Positions 16,447 to 25,800 of a stretch of 64,000 nucleotides of DNA are shown here, in pieces. The position numbers were made by a program, and so were the translations under genes. The notes under the pieces were generated by a model. The model saw only the letters and a program-made list of their open reading frames with translations. It had not been told where the DNA came from and did no database searches. The stretch lies in the NCBI GenBank assembly GCA_964486455.1, contig CAZAMP010000015.1:23623-87622 (forward strand), given 5' to 3'. Source of the DNA: CAZAMP01 sp964486455 (lineage in GTDB: Bacteria > Eisenbacteria > RBG-16-71-46 > CAZAMP01). Numbering within the stretch: the stretch's first letter is position 1; every line of letters begins with the position of its first letter.

Positions 16447-19400
16447 TCACCGCACGACGGCCAGCTTGCCGACGATCGACTGCACGGTCGATCCTTGGGT
16501 CACGGCGAGCCGATAGACGTAGAGCCCCGGCGCGACCGCGTTGCCGTCGCTATTCTCCCCGTCCCAGAGGACGAGATTGTCGACCCCCTCGTTGACGCTT
16601 CCGTGAAGCTTCCGGACTTCCATACCGGTGAGATCGTAGACGCGGATCTCCACGCGATCAATGGACGGCCCGAGAAGATAGTGAAATCTTGTGCCGTCCC
16701 GTCCGGCGGGATTCGGCTGACAGTAAACGTCTCTCACCATGTCAACCCCTTGGAGCACATCGTGAGAGCTGGCCCCGATCGTGGCATTGCGCGCCGCATC
16801 GCGGCGATACATCGGCCACTCATCGAGATGAGACTCGAATCCGGTCCCGAGGTTCCATAGAGTTGCCCGGGTCCACATGATGTCCCCTTCGACTGCGTAC
16901 GGTGCCTCGACCGCGAACACGGACGTTTGACCACTGCCCTGAAAGTCGCCGACGACGGGAACCGAGCCGGGGGCCGACTGAACCGGCCAGCCCGGTAGGA
17001 TCTCGCTCCTCCCCGCCCCCGCGGCGACCGCGGCGATCCGTCCGTCGCTGAACACGCCGATCAGCTCCAGGCGTCCGTCCGCGTCCACATCGGCAACAAG
17101 CGGCGCCGGATGCGGTTCGATGTAGTCGAAGTACACGTCTTCCGGCGAATCGAGCGTCTTGGGCCACCCGGGCTTATGCACACCGTTGTAGTTGATCACA
17201 TGGAGAGATCCGCCCGTGCCTACGACCAACACGTCGTTGTATCCATCGGCGTCGACGTCCGCCGCCGAAACGCCGGTTCCCGCAATCGCCGCGACATCCA
17301 CCGGCCAACCCGAAACCGCGTCCAGACCCGGGACCCCTCCTCCCGTCAGACGGTAGACGTGCACGCGGCCGTCATCGCCGACGGTCAGGATCTCCCAATC
17401 GCCGTCGCGATCGAGGTCGGAAGCAGCGGGAGCCCCGAATACGATGGATGCATCGCCCGCCCGTGCGGACACGGGAGCCAGCTCGTCGCTCAAAAGCGTC
17501 ACGGCAAGCCCGCCCGCGGAGAGCGGCTGCACACAGACCGGCCGATCACCGCTCCAGACCACGACGGGCGCCGTCGCAACCGCGCTCGACACCGGTAACT
17601 CGGAGATCTGATCGGACGCGGCGAAGTCCACGACCCACATCTTCCCGTTGGCAGAGCCAGCGTCATCATCGTCCGAACCGATGATGAGCTCGAGATCGTC
17701 CGATCGATCGACATCCGCGAGCACACCGTCGACGCCCCCGATGGAGTCGACCGTGGCGAAGAGACCGTCCGCGTGACCTTGATACGGAGCACCGTCCGAC
17801 TCCCACACGTAGATTCCGCCCGCGGCCGTCGGTACGACGATCTCCAAGCCGTCCTCGTCGTCGATGTCCCCCACGAGCGGGGATCCGGAGACGGTCGTGC
17901 CGATGTCCTTCTGGAAGTACAGCGTCCCGTCGGCGCGAAGCACGCTCAGTGAGCCCGACGACCCCATGACGATGAACTCCGCCTCGCCGTCCGCATCGAG
18001 ATCTGCAGACGATGGCTGCGTCCCGATGACCCCGTCCGGGAGCTCGACGGGCCAGCCTTCGGCTACCGCGGGCGCATCCTCGATACCGCCGCTCTTGAAC
18101 TGCAGTGTGAAGGTCATCACCGTATCGGCGGCGCTGATGTTCGTGATCCACACGTCGCTCGGCCCCCCGAACGACGATTTCGACGACGGAACGCTCATCG
18201 GCGTGAAGGCATCGTTGTTGTCGGCCCGAAATGCGTCATCCGGACTACCGAACGACAGCAGGCTGTAGATATCGAATTCCAAATCCTGTAGGCCGTCGGC
18301 TTCCTCGAGATCGATGCCCATGTGGTGCGGATCCGCGTTCACGCGATTGAACGGAAAGCCGAACGTCACGACCGACTCGTCGATGTGCCAGATGTAGACG
18401 CCGGCCGCTTCTCGGGTGGTGTCCTGGGGAGTGCCCGGAATCGTGTTGGGCGTGTAGAAATTGAATTCGGCGCCGGCGTAGGAATCCGTCCAGAACGTGA
18501 ACGTCGTGTCGGGGAGGTTTCCCCTTACCCAATCGAACTTGCCGTTGCTGTTCGGATCCGGCTTTCGGCAGTTGACCAGGAAGTACTCATCCCCGCTGAG
18601 CGGGATCCACGCGAGTGTCGTGTCTTCCGCCGCCGGCCGGTCTTTCTCGATATAGGTGAGCGTAACCGTTCGCCCCTCATCCGGCGCCGCGTCGAAAGGC
18701 ACGGGATCCAACCATCCCGCGTACATGCGGCACCAGGCGCTGGGCTCGGCCGGAACGTATCCTCGGGCGTTCCAGGTGCCGGCCGCCATCAGGCAAAACG
18801 CCCCGAGACCGCTCGACGGGTCGTCGGGCGTGGTGTCGTAGAGATCCGGCCAACCCGCGACGACGTGACCGAGCTCGTGCGTGAAGACGCCGATCAGACT
18901 GAAGTCATAGCCGTCCTGCTGCTCGGTTTCCGGGAGAAGGGCGGCGCCCTCCACGTAGATCGTGTCCCCGGCCGCGGTCGTGTCGTTGGTCGGGATCCCG
19001 GGGACATCTCGTCCCAGGGAGTCGCTCATGACGAAGCTGATGAGCGCCTGCGGGAAATATGCGGACCACACCTGGGTTTCGCTGTCGCGTTCAACGTCCG
19101 ACTCCTGCCCCGCGCCGGCGTGGATCACGCCGATGCCGTCGTAGTCCGCGAAGTCCACCATGCCGTCGGCCGCCGCGACCGCGTCCCAGATGAGCTTGGT
19201 GCCTCGCTCCCCGAAGAGATCGTCGTTGCCGTAATAGCGCATGCGAAACGGCAACGTGAAAACTGTGTCGGGGATGGTAGTCTGGATGGTCGACTTCCCG
19301 TACGAGACGTCCGCATAGAACTCTTCGCAGTAGCGCATGACCTTCCGGAAGTAGGGAACGAGAAGCGTGTCACGATCGACGTTCCCCAGCCCGGTTGTGT

Positions 19401-19752
19401 CGATCGCGGACGTGTCGAACGCGACATCCGCGAACGCCGCTAGCAGCATGAGGACCCGGGTGGTGTCGGCCGGCTGGAACAGTCTCTTCGCGGCGGTCGG
19501 ATCGAGTTGAAACTCATTCAGCGCTGGGGCCCATTCCTGAAACGGCGGACGATCGTTCTTCTCAGGAACGGGTGGTGCGAGGCAAAACGTCGGGGCGCCG
19601 CGGGGGCCGAGACCGGTCGGAGCAGGCAGCGTTCGGATCTCGCGCACCGGACGATCACCGTCGATCGTCGCGAGCAGCGCGATCAACAGAACCGGCGTGG
19701 CGGCCCAAGCGCGTCGCCGACTGATCCGTCGCTTCAGCGATTCAAACCGCAA
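16447..19752 (-). CDS. secreted M6-family metallopeptidase with FG-GAP repeats and FlgD-Ig sorting domain
   Basis: A multidomain secreted protein of about 1101 residues. After a basic N-terminus and signal-anchor segment comes an M6 (immune inhibitor A-like) peptidase domain with zinc motif HELGH (about residues 292-296) followed by the usual GWPDLYD. The central 450 residues contain FG-GAP/VCBS-type propeller repeats (SADLDADGEAEFIVMG, AADVDADGYNDVLVVG, VADVDADGRLELIGV). The C-terminus is FlgD-Ig (CQPNPAGRDGT, IRVYDLTGMEV, LVLWDGEN, APGLYVYRL). The TTG at 19752 is chosen because AGGAGG lies 4 bases upstream; an in-frame ATG at 19866 adds an unlikely 38-residue extension. It is transcribed with the PorV-like gene. 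Confidence 0.9.
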   Translation of the reverse strand: MRFESLKRRISRRRAWAATPVLLIALLATIDGDRPVREIRTLPAPTGLGPRGAPTFCLAPPVPEKNDRPPFQEWAPALNEFQLDPTAAKRLFQPADTTRVLMLLAAFADVAFDTSAIDTTGLGNVDRDTLLVPYFRKVMRYCEEFYADVSYGKSTIQTTIPDTVFTLPFRMRYYGNDDLFGERGTKLIWDAVAAADGMVDFADYDGIGVIHAGAGQESDVERDSETQVWSAYFPQALISFVMSDSLGRDVPGIPTNDTTAAGDTIYVEGAALLPETEQQDGYDFSLIGVFTHELGHVVAGWPDLYDTTPDDPSSGLGAFCLMAAGTWNARGYVPAEPSAWCRMYAGWLDPVPFDAAPDEGRTVTLTYIEKDRPAAEDTTLAWIPLSGDEYFLVNCRKPDPNSNGKFDWVRGNLPDTTFTFWTDSYAGAEFNFYTPNTIPGTPQDTTREAAGVYIWHIDESVVTFGFPFNRVNADPHHMGIDLEEADGLQDLEFDIYSLLSFGSPDDAFRADNNDAFTPMSVPSSKSSFGGPSDVWITNISAADTVMTFTLQFKSGGIEDAPAVAEGWPVELPDGVIGTQPSSADLDADGEAEFIVMGSSGSLSVLRADGTLYFQKDIGTTVSGSPLVGDIDDEDGLEIVVPTAAGGIYVWESDGAPYQGHADGLFATVDSIGGVDGVLADVDRSDDLELIIGSDDDDAGSANGKMWVVDFAASDQISELPVSSAVATAPVVVWSGDRPVCVQPLSAGGLAVTLLSDELAPVSARAGDASIVFGAPAASDLDRDGDWEILTVGDDGRVHVYRLTGGGVPGLDAVSGWPVDVAAIAGTGVSAADVDADGYNDVLVVGTGGSLHVINYNGVHKPGWPKTLDSPEDVYFDYIEPHPAPLVADVDADGRLELIGVFSDGRIAAVAAGAGRSEILPGWPVQSAPGSVPVVGDFQGSGQTSVFAVEAPYAVEGDIMWTRATLWNLGTGFESHLDEWPMYRRDAARNATIGASSHDVLQGVDMVRDVYCQPNPAGRDGTRFHYLLGPSIDRVEIRVYDLTGMEVRKLHGSVNEGVDNLVLWDGENSDGNAVAPGLYVYRLAVTQGSTVQSIVGKLAVVR

Positions 19753-19990
19753 CACACCTCCTATCCGGACGTGTCCCGATGGCCGGGCCGCCGGTGGCAA
19801 GTTCAGCAAACTGAGACAGACGGAAAGCGCGACGCCTCGGTCCGCTCCCGGTTGAAGATGCTTCAACAGGTGGTATGGAAACGCCAGCGCATACTAGAGA
19901 TTGCATACACCGAGGGTCAAGGTGTTGCTCCATGAATCGGCGCCGCAGGCGGGCCGGAATCGTCGATCGCGCGGTTTCCGGACAGCGAAA

Positions 19991-20021
19991 CCCCGGCCGC
20001 GCTCGGGATGTGCGGCCGGGG
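19991..20021 (-). terminator. terminator downstream of the DUF4384 gene
   Basis: A perfect 10-bp stem (CCCCGGCCGC, 19991-20000, with 20012-20021) with an 11-base loop lies 18 bases after the stop at 20039. On the minus strand it is followed by TTTCGC. Confidence 0.6.
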
Positions 20022-20038
20022 CCGGGTCCGAGGGAGCA

Positions 20039-21145
20039 TCAGCGCTTACGTGACGGCTTCGTCGGCTTCGTCGACGTGTCCCTCTTCCGATTCGACTCCG
20101 TCGGGCGAGTCCTCTTCTCGGTCCGGATCACGCGCCGTTCAGCCGGAGGCGGTCGGCGATCGTTCCTGTCGCGGGTTTGCACGCGCTCCACGTCCCGATC
20201 GTGCGGCCTCCGGTCTCGGCGGCTCACCACGCGATCGTCCGGCTTCCGGTCTCGGCGGCTCACCACACGATCGTCCGGCAACGGGCGGTCCCGCCCACCG
20301 CGCCCACCGAAATGACGGACCAGGTTTTGACGACCGTCCTTGGAGGACCAGCGGGTCTTCGTGTGCCGATAGCGGACCGGGGCCGACGAACGCTTCCAAT
20401 AGACGTACCGGGGGTAGCAGCGATGCGGCCGGTAGCAGTCACGCCACCACGGATCCATGCGAATGTCGAACACCATGCACATGTCCGCGTAGGGGTCGTA
20501 CCACCCGCTGTAGTGGCAGTCCGAACAGATGTATCGCGGGTAGTAGTGGGGTCGATTGATGCAGAACGTTGCCGTTCCGAAGCCGAATGACGCCGGACCA
20601 CACCACGACGGGATGATCAGCGCCCGGAGCGACGCCAGACCCATGAACGGGTCACCGACGACGAGTCCGTAGCGGCGAAGAATGCGATCCTCCGACCAGC
20701 TCCAGTGACCCGGAGGGAGGTAGGCATGATGGTAGCCGGGCCGGAGCCAGTCCGGCATCCGGTGACCCATCGGCTCGCGACACGCGAGCACCTGGATGTA
20801 GGCAATCCCCTCGCTGCCGCGCACCCTGAGCGCCGGAGCGTCGATCGCGTAGACGACGCCGGCCCGGGCCCGCTCGGGGGCACCGGATCCGTAAGGATGC
20901 AGCAAGTGCACGGCGCCGTCCGTTTCGACAAGGACGGCCACGACGTAGGCATCCCGGCTGGTTCGATAGTACAACTCGACGGTCTCACCATCCCGGTAGA
21001 CGGCTTCGTCACCGCGATTGGTCCAGACCTCGACATGAATGTCGGATTCATGCACGGCATCGTCGTAGCCGATGCCGGCCAGGGCCGGGCTTGAAACGAA
21101 GAGCAGGCAGGCCGCGACCACGTGTGTGACGATTCCGCGTGTCAT
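20039..21145 (-). CDS. exported DUF4384-domain protein with Arg-rich repetitive tail
   Basis: A 368-residue exported protein. A signal peptide ends at SPALA. Residues about 30-125 match the DUF4384 pattern (VEVWTNRGDEAVYRDGETVELYYRTSRDAYVVAVLVETDG...LLHPYG). A Trp/Tyr/His/Cys-rich middle follows (YHHAYLPPGHWSW, and several Cys in HYYPRYICSDCHYSGWYDPYADMC). The last 100 residues are very basic and low-complexity, with duplicated units DDRVVSRRDRK / DDRVVSRRDRR. The tail could bind polyanions such as LPS or nucleic acid. It overlaps the upstream lipoprotein gene by ATGA, so the two are translationally coupled. Confidence 0.82.
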   Translation of the reverse strand: MTRGIVTHVVAACLLFVSSPALAGIGYDDAVHESDIHVEVWTNRGDEAVYRDGETVELYYRTSRDAYVVAVLVETDGAVHLLHPYGSGAPERARAGVVYAIDAPALRVRGSEGIAYIQVLACREPMGHRMPDWLRPGYHHAYLPPGHWSWSEDRILRRYGLVVGDPFMGLASLRALIIPSWCGPASFGFGTATFCINRPHYYPRYICSDCHYSGWYDPYADMCMVFDIRMDPWWRDCYRPHRCYPRYVYWKRSSAPVRYRHTKTRWSSKDGRQNLVRHFGGRGGRDRPLPDDRVVSRRDRKPDDRVVSRRDRRPHDRDVERVQTRDRNDRRPPPAERRVIRTEKRTRPTESNRKRDTSTKPTKPSRKR

Positions 21146-21960
21146 GACACATCCTCCTCAGCCGAACTCAACCGGGGGCGCGGCCCGGATCGGCGTTGCG
21201 GAAGGAGTTCGGGATTGCCCGTGTCCTCCTGGTAAGCCCAGTCAACCACCACGCGTCTATCGTCCACCTCCACCACCCGCATCTTCGCGAAGTGATTATC
21301 GCGGGTCCAAATGATGTAGACATGGCCCGGGATTGCCTCGACATAGCCGCTCGCCGACCACCCGCCGTCGGGAGCCCACGTCACGTCGTCGAAACCCGCG
21401 TAGCCCGCGTCCTGGATGTCGGTCGCGTAGTCCGGCACCGCCAAGTAGGGCACATCCTCGAACCAGTCGTAGAAAACATCCGTTCGCTCGTCATCCCAGT
21501 GGCGACGCCGGAACGCTGAGAAGTCGTAGCCCGAGTAGTCGGCGTCATCGCCGTCGGCCTCATAAAGCGGAAGGTCGAAACCTTCGGGCCGCGGCGTGTC
21601 GTAGATGACCTCATCGTTGAGCTCACTCTCGTTACCACTGTCATCGAGAGCGCTCACGCCGTAGTAGTACGTCACCCCGTTGCCTGTGGCTCTGTGCTCA
21701 TATGTGACATCGGTGGTGAATCCGAGCAGCGTGTACGGGCCGTATGGGTCGCGGCTCACGTAGACGCGGTAGCCGTCCAGATCAGGTTCCTGGTTGGGAT
21801 ACCATTCGAGATAGACGGCCAGGTCGCCCGTGATGCTGGTAACTCCAACGGGCGGGAGCGGTGGAACAACGTCGCACCGCGTGCAGTGAGAGTCGGGATC
21901 CTCGAGACAGCCAGCGGTCAGGAGAAGCCCGAGCGCGAAGGCGATCAGCTCGCGTCTCAT
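21142..21960 (-). CDS. lipoprotein with a fibronectin type III-like domain
   Basis: A 272-residue lipoprotein. The signal ends in LLLTAGC. Residues 35-115 resemble a fibronectin type III domain (PPVGVTSITGDLAVYLEWYPN, DGYRVYVSRDPYGPYTLLG, YYYGVSALDDSGNESE). The rest is acidic and aromatic (YDFSAFRRRHWDDERTDVFYDWFEDV) and includes a beta-like region (GYVEAIPGHVYIIWTRDNHFAKMRV). The function is unknown. It is the first gene of a two-gene unit with the DUF4384 gene. Confidence 0.82.
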   Translation of the reverse strand: MRRELIAFALGLLLTAGCLEDPDSHCTRCDVVPPLPPVGVTSITGDLAVYLEWYPNQEPDLDGYRVYVSRDPYGPYTLLGFTTDVTYEHRATGNGVTYYYGVSALDDSGNESELNDEVIYDTPRPEGFDLPLYEADGDDADYSGYDFSAFRRRHWDDERTDVFYDWFEDVPYLAVPDYATDIQDAGYAGFDDVTWAPDGGWSASGYVEAIPGHVYIIWTRDNHFAKMRVVEVDDRRVVVDWAYQEDTGNPELLPQRRSGPRPRLSSAEEDVS

Positions 21961-22030
21961 CGGGGCCTCCTCGTGTTTGGGACGCCAGGGGCACCGGCGG
22001 CCTGCCTCCTCGTTAACGAAACCTTACTCC

Positions 22031-22048
22031 GCCACCCCGAGGGGTGGC
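22031..22048 (-). promoter_or_regulatory. 8-bp dyad upstream of the FN3 lipoprotein gene
   Basis: GCCACCCC-GA-GGGGTGGC is a perfect inverted repeat about 70 bases before the start at 21960. It could be an operator or a leader hairpin. Confidence 0.35.
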
Positions 22049-22370
22049 GTGGGGTGGGTAAGCGTTTCGTCCGATGCCCCCGCATCCACTGCGCATCCTC
22101 AATTGCACCTCCCGTGCCAGACGCGCGCGACATCTGAAGGATGCGGACGTCAGCACCTATCACCATGTGTGACAATAGATTACTGGCGCGTGATTCAGTC
22201 GATGGCGATGCGCGGCGCGCGGAGTGTGGCGGGACAGTGTGGCGGCGGTGCGGCGGTTGTTGCGTGCCTGCAACAGTCCTAGAGGGTAGTCTGGAAGACT
22301 GATACCATCGGATGGATCAGCGCGCGGGTCCAAGGAGAGCATCGGTAGCGCGGGTCAGGCGGAGTGGGCA

Positions 22371-22594
22371 CAAAAACCCAGAGGGACCCGACCTCAATCA
22401 AACGGCCACAGCCTGGACATCCCCCAATTTCTGGTCTGAACCGTTAGAGGCAAGTCCCTCTGGGAACCTAAGTCCGAACCGATCGGCTAAACAAGCGTCG
22501 GGACGCTCCACCCTCTCGCTTGCTCATGTATCGGGGCCTGTTACAAGGCCGATCGGTTCGGAAAACTCTTGGAGCTTCCACCTCCAAACCTATC
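22371..22594 (-). ncRNA. candidate structured small RNA, no known class recognised
   Basis: Read on the minus strand, about 224 bases contain three successive stems. The first is TTGGAG/CTCCAA (22582-22587 with 22569-22574). The second is a 14-bp perfect stem, CCGAACCGATCGGC at 22474-22487 pairing with 22548-22561, with an inner CAAGCG/CGCTTG. The third is an 11-bp perfect stem (22454-22464 with 22377-22387) that encloses AACGG/CCGTT and CCTC/GAGG pairs. Five T residues follow the last stem at once (22372-22376), as in an intrinsic terminator. A sigma-54-like promoter ends about 12 bases before the start. There is no tRNA-like, SRP, tmRNA or RNase P signature. Strand and limits are inferred. 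Confidence 0.45.
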
Positions 22595-22605
22595 CTCCTG
22601 CATTC

Positions 22606-22620
22606 GCACGAGTCATGCCA
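22606..22620 (-). promoter_or_regulatory. sigma-54-like promoter of the candidate RNA
   Basis: TGGCATG-ACTC-GTGC reads on the minus strand. The invariant GG and GC pairs are present at the required 10-base spacing (consensus TGGCAC/TG-N4-TTGC). One -12 element base differs (G for T). Confidence 0.4.
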
Positions 22621-22736
22621 CCCGGCCGAGATGAACCGTTTCCGATTCGCAATTCATAACTTACTGTAAATAAACGAGTTCAGTGGGGGACCATTCAGAA
22701 GTTCAAACGGCGTTCGCCTTCCACCAGAGCCTGAAC

Positions 22737-22755
22737 TATCAATATTCTTGATAGG
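22737..22755. repeat. AT-rich 7-bp dyad
   Basis: CTATCAA-TATTC-TTGATAG is a perfect inverted repeat in the AT-rich stretch downstream of the sigma-54 activator gene. It is a possible operator or hairpin; nothing else supports either reading. Confidence 0.4.
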
Positions 22756-22821
22756 GGAATGAGGCCGCGTGTAACTCTGGGAACCACATAGCACTAAACT
22801 GTTAAGCAAATTAATAGGGGG

Positions 22822-22850
22822 GTAAAAAGAAATCTTCGAAGTTCGAAAGC
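22822..22850 (-). terminator. terminator after the sigma-54 activator gene
   Basis: Immediately after the stop at 22851 the minus strand can form a short stem (TTCGA-ACT-TCGAA) followed by ATTTCTTTTT. The hairpin is weak but the T run is clear. Confidence 0.45.
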
Positions 22851-25800
22851 CTACTGACCTTCGAGGCCGAACGCCTTGATCTTCGATAGCAGGGTGGGAT
22901 AGCTGACCTTCAGACGCCGGGAGACTTCGCTCTTGTTTCCGCCACACGCCCTGAGTGTCCGCGCGATCAGCTGACGCTCAACCGATCGCACCGCGTCCTT
23001 GAGCGAGTCGCCTCCGGACCCCTCCTCGCCGGGCTCCCCGGCGACATCGCGCGGGAGATGTTCAACTCCGAGACGCTCGACGTCATCGGCCATGACCACG
23101 AGCCGGCGAATCACCTTCTCGAGTTCGCGCACGTTGCCCGGCCATGCATGGGCCTCCAACACGTTCTGCAACTCGGTGGACACTTCGACATGCTCACAGC
23201 CCATCTCTCTCGCGAAGTTGCTCGCGAAGTGCTGGGCCAGAAGACTGATGTCCTCCCGCCGCTCGCGGAGCGGAGGAACCCGAATGGCGATGTCGTTGAG
23301 CCGATAGTAGAGATCATCGAGAAACTCACCGCTGCGCATGACGTCGTTCAGGTCGCGATTGGTGGCGGAGATGATCCTGGCATCCACGCGCTTCCAGCGA
23401 TTGGCCCCCACGGGGCGAATCTCACGGTGGTCGAGCACATGCAGCAGCTTCGCCTGAACCGTTCTCGAGGTCTTGTCGACCTCGTCGAGGAAGATCGTCC
23501 CGCCCTCGGCTTCCTCGAACAGCCCTCGCTTCGTCTTCACGGCGCCGGTGAAGGCTCCGGTCACGTGGCCGAACAGCTCGCTCTCCAGAAGGCTCTCCGG
23601 CAGGGCGGCGCAATTCACCTGCACGAACGACCGATCACGCCGGCGGCCCGACTCGTGAATCGCGCGGGCGATCAATCCCTTGCCCGTTCCGGTCTCTCCC
23701 TCGAGAAGAACGCTGGCCGGACTGTCCGCGACTTTTTGTACGACCTGAAGGATGGAATGCATCTCGGCGCTATTCGTCACAATGGGGCGTGTGAATCGCC
23801 CTCCATCCAGCCCGCGCAACATCTCGTCGCGCTCCCGCATGACTTGCTTGCGCTCGAACGCGAGAACGGAGATCGCGGCGACCTCCGCCAGCAACGCGGT
23901 GAGCTTCAGATCGGCCTGGCGGTACGGCCCGACAATGTGCTTACGGCTACGATCGAGGTAAAGAACGCCCCAGATGTCGCTCGGCAGGCAGAGCGGCGCG
24001 ACGACCACGCCGGCGACCTCGCGGAGTGGACCGCGCGTGCCGAGCTCTCCCGCCGTACGCACCGTCGGCAAACCGTCTTCCATGCTCGAACGCACGACAT
24101 CCTCGATGGCCGCCATCAGCTCATCGGCGCGAGTTCCGTTGACGCCCTTGGCCGCAAGGATCTTGAGCGACGACTGATCGGGGCCCTTGGCCAGTATCGC
24201 ACGGTCTGAAGACGTGCGCCGGAGCGCCAGCGACAGGAGCTCCCCCATGGCGGCGTCGAGATCCACACCGTCACGGAACAGACGGTGCAGCTCACGACTT
24301 GCGCTGACCGCGTCACTGCTCTCGAGCGTCGATTGGTGGCGACGATCCAGCTTGGCCTTGAGCCGCATCTGATTTTCGAGCAGCGAGTTCTCCGACGAAG
24401 CCTCGACGTAGGCTCCGGCCGATCGGAGCAGCCTCTCCGCCTGATCGAGACGACCGAGGCGAATGTCGTTTCGGGTGGCCTCTAGCAGAACCTCCGCGAT
24501 GTAGCCCGGGATCTCGAGTGTATCGAAGCGGGATCTGGCCGCGGAAAGATGCGTTGCGATCTCGTCGCGCTCGGCGTCATCCGGCGTGACGGACAGAAGC
24601 GTGGCGGCGATCGCCAAATGGGTCTGCGCTTCCTCGAACACCGCCTCGGCCTTTTGGAGACCCTTGATGGCCACCTGAAGCTGCGCATAGCCGTCCTCGA
24701 CACGGCCCGAAAGCACGCTGCAAAGCCCGACGATTCGTTGGGCCAACGCCTGCTCCGTCACATCCCCGATGGCCTCGGAAACGCGAACCGCCCGCTGGGC
24801 AACCTCTTGGGCTAGCTCGATCTCACCCGACGCGAAGCGCGCATCGGCCAGACGCCGGAGGACCTCGGCGCTGAGATCACCGCCGGGCGCAAGCGCTTCG
24901 GCCTTCCCGAGCGCTCTCTCGAGAATCGCGATGGCCCTCTTCGGATTTCCAGTGGCCGTCAGCAGCTCCGCCTGGAATTCCTCGGCGAGAATGGCCTCGC
25001 GGCCGTAGCCGCGTTCACGCGCGATCGAGCCGGCCTCGCGATAGTACGCCTCCGCCTTGGAGTATTCCCGACAGCGAAGGTGAAGGTTCCCGGAAGCCAG
25101 CAGCGTCTTCGAGAGCCTGCCCGGGTTGTCCAGCTCGCGCGCGATCTGGGTCGCCCGCAGTAGTTGGGAGCGCGCCCGGTCCCATTCACCGAGCCGCGTA
25201 TGGATGATGCCGAGATTGAGGCGCGTCGCGGCCTTCCGGTCATAGGCGCCGACTTCGTCTGAGATCTCGAGGGCCCTGTGAAGCAGAGAGATTGCCTCTC
25301 TTAGCCTAAACATCCGCTTCCGATTGAGTCCCAGGTGGTTGTATGCCTGGGACGCGCCCCGGCGATCCCCGACGCTTTGGAAGAGACCAAGCGCCTTCTC
25401 GAAGGCGGAGCCCGCCTCGTCGAGCTGACCCAGCCTATGGAAGGAGTGACCCAGTGCAAGGTAGACGCGCCCTTGAAAGGTGACGTCATCGTCTTCTCGG
25501 GCGTCGTGAAGGGATCGGATGGAAGATCGGCAGACTCGGATGGCTTCCGGATAATCACCCGACATCGCGAGCAGCATGCCGCGCCGGCCGGCGATGTGAG
25601 CTCGTGCGAGATCGTCGATGTCGGGGCCGGCGAACCTCTCCGCCTCCTCGATCGCGGTCGTCGCCTCGTCTATGCCGCCGCGAAGGATCTGGCAATCGGC
25701 GATGCGCAGGGAGACGATGACCCCGCGAGGGTCAGGTTCTTGGCCCCCACCGAGTTGGTCGCGTGCCGTAAAGAAAGTGCCTAGCGCTTCACCATAGCTT

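Larger units (their letters stand above)
21961..22850. other. 890-bp non-coding region, AT-richer on the right
   Basis: No open frame here has a plausible start and composition, although short frames exist. It holds a small hairpin (22031-22048), a structured-RNA candidate with a sigma-54-like promoter (22371-22620), a dyad (22737-22755) and a terminator-like element (22822-22850). The segment from about 22640 to 22850 is clearly lower in GC than the rest of the window. Confidence 0.7.

Noticed and set aside
18322..19443. A 373-codon plus-strand frame opposite the M6 peptidase gene
   Set aside because: It is antisense shadow. The minus strand carries a full peptidase domain with intact HELGH and sorting domain.
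20139..20315. CRISPR-like short repeats
   Set aside because: The near-repeats here are codon repeats of the DDRVVSRRDR tail in the DUF4384 gene, without spacers of constant length.
22312..22659. A 115-codon open frame on the plus strand in the non-coding region
   Set aside because: It has no ribosome site and a composition unlike its neighbours, and it runs antisense through the stems of the candidate RNA.
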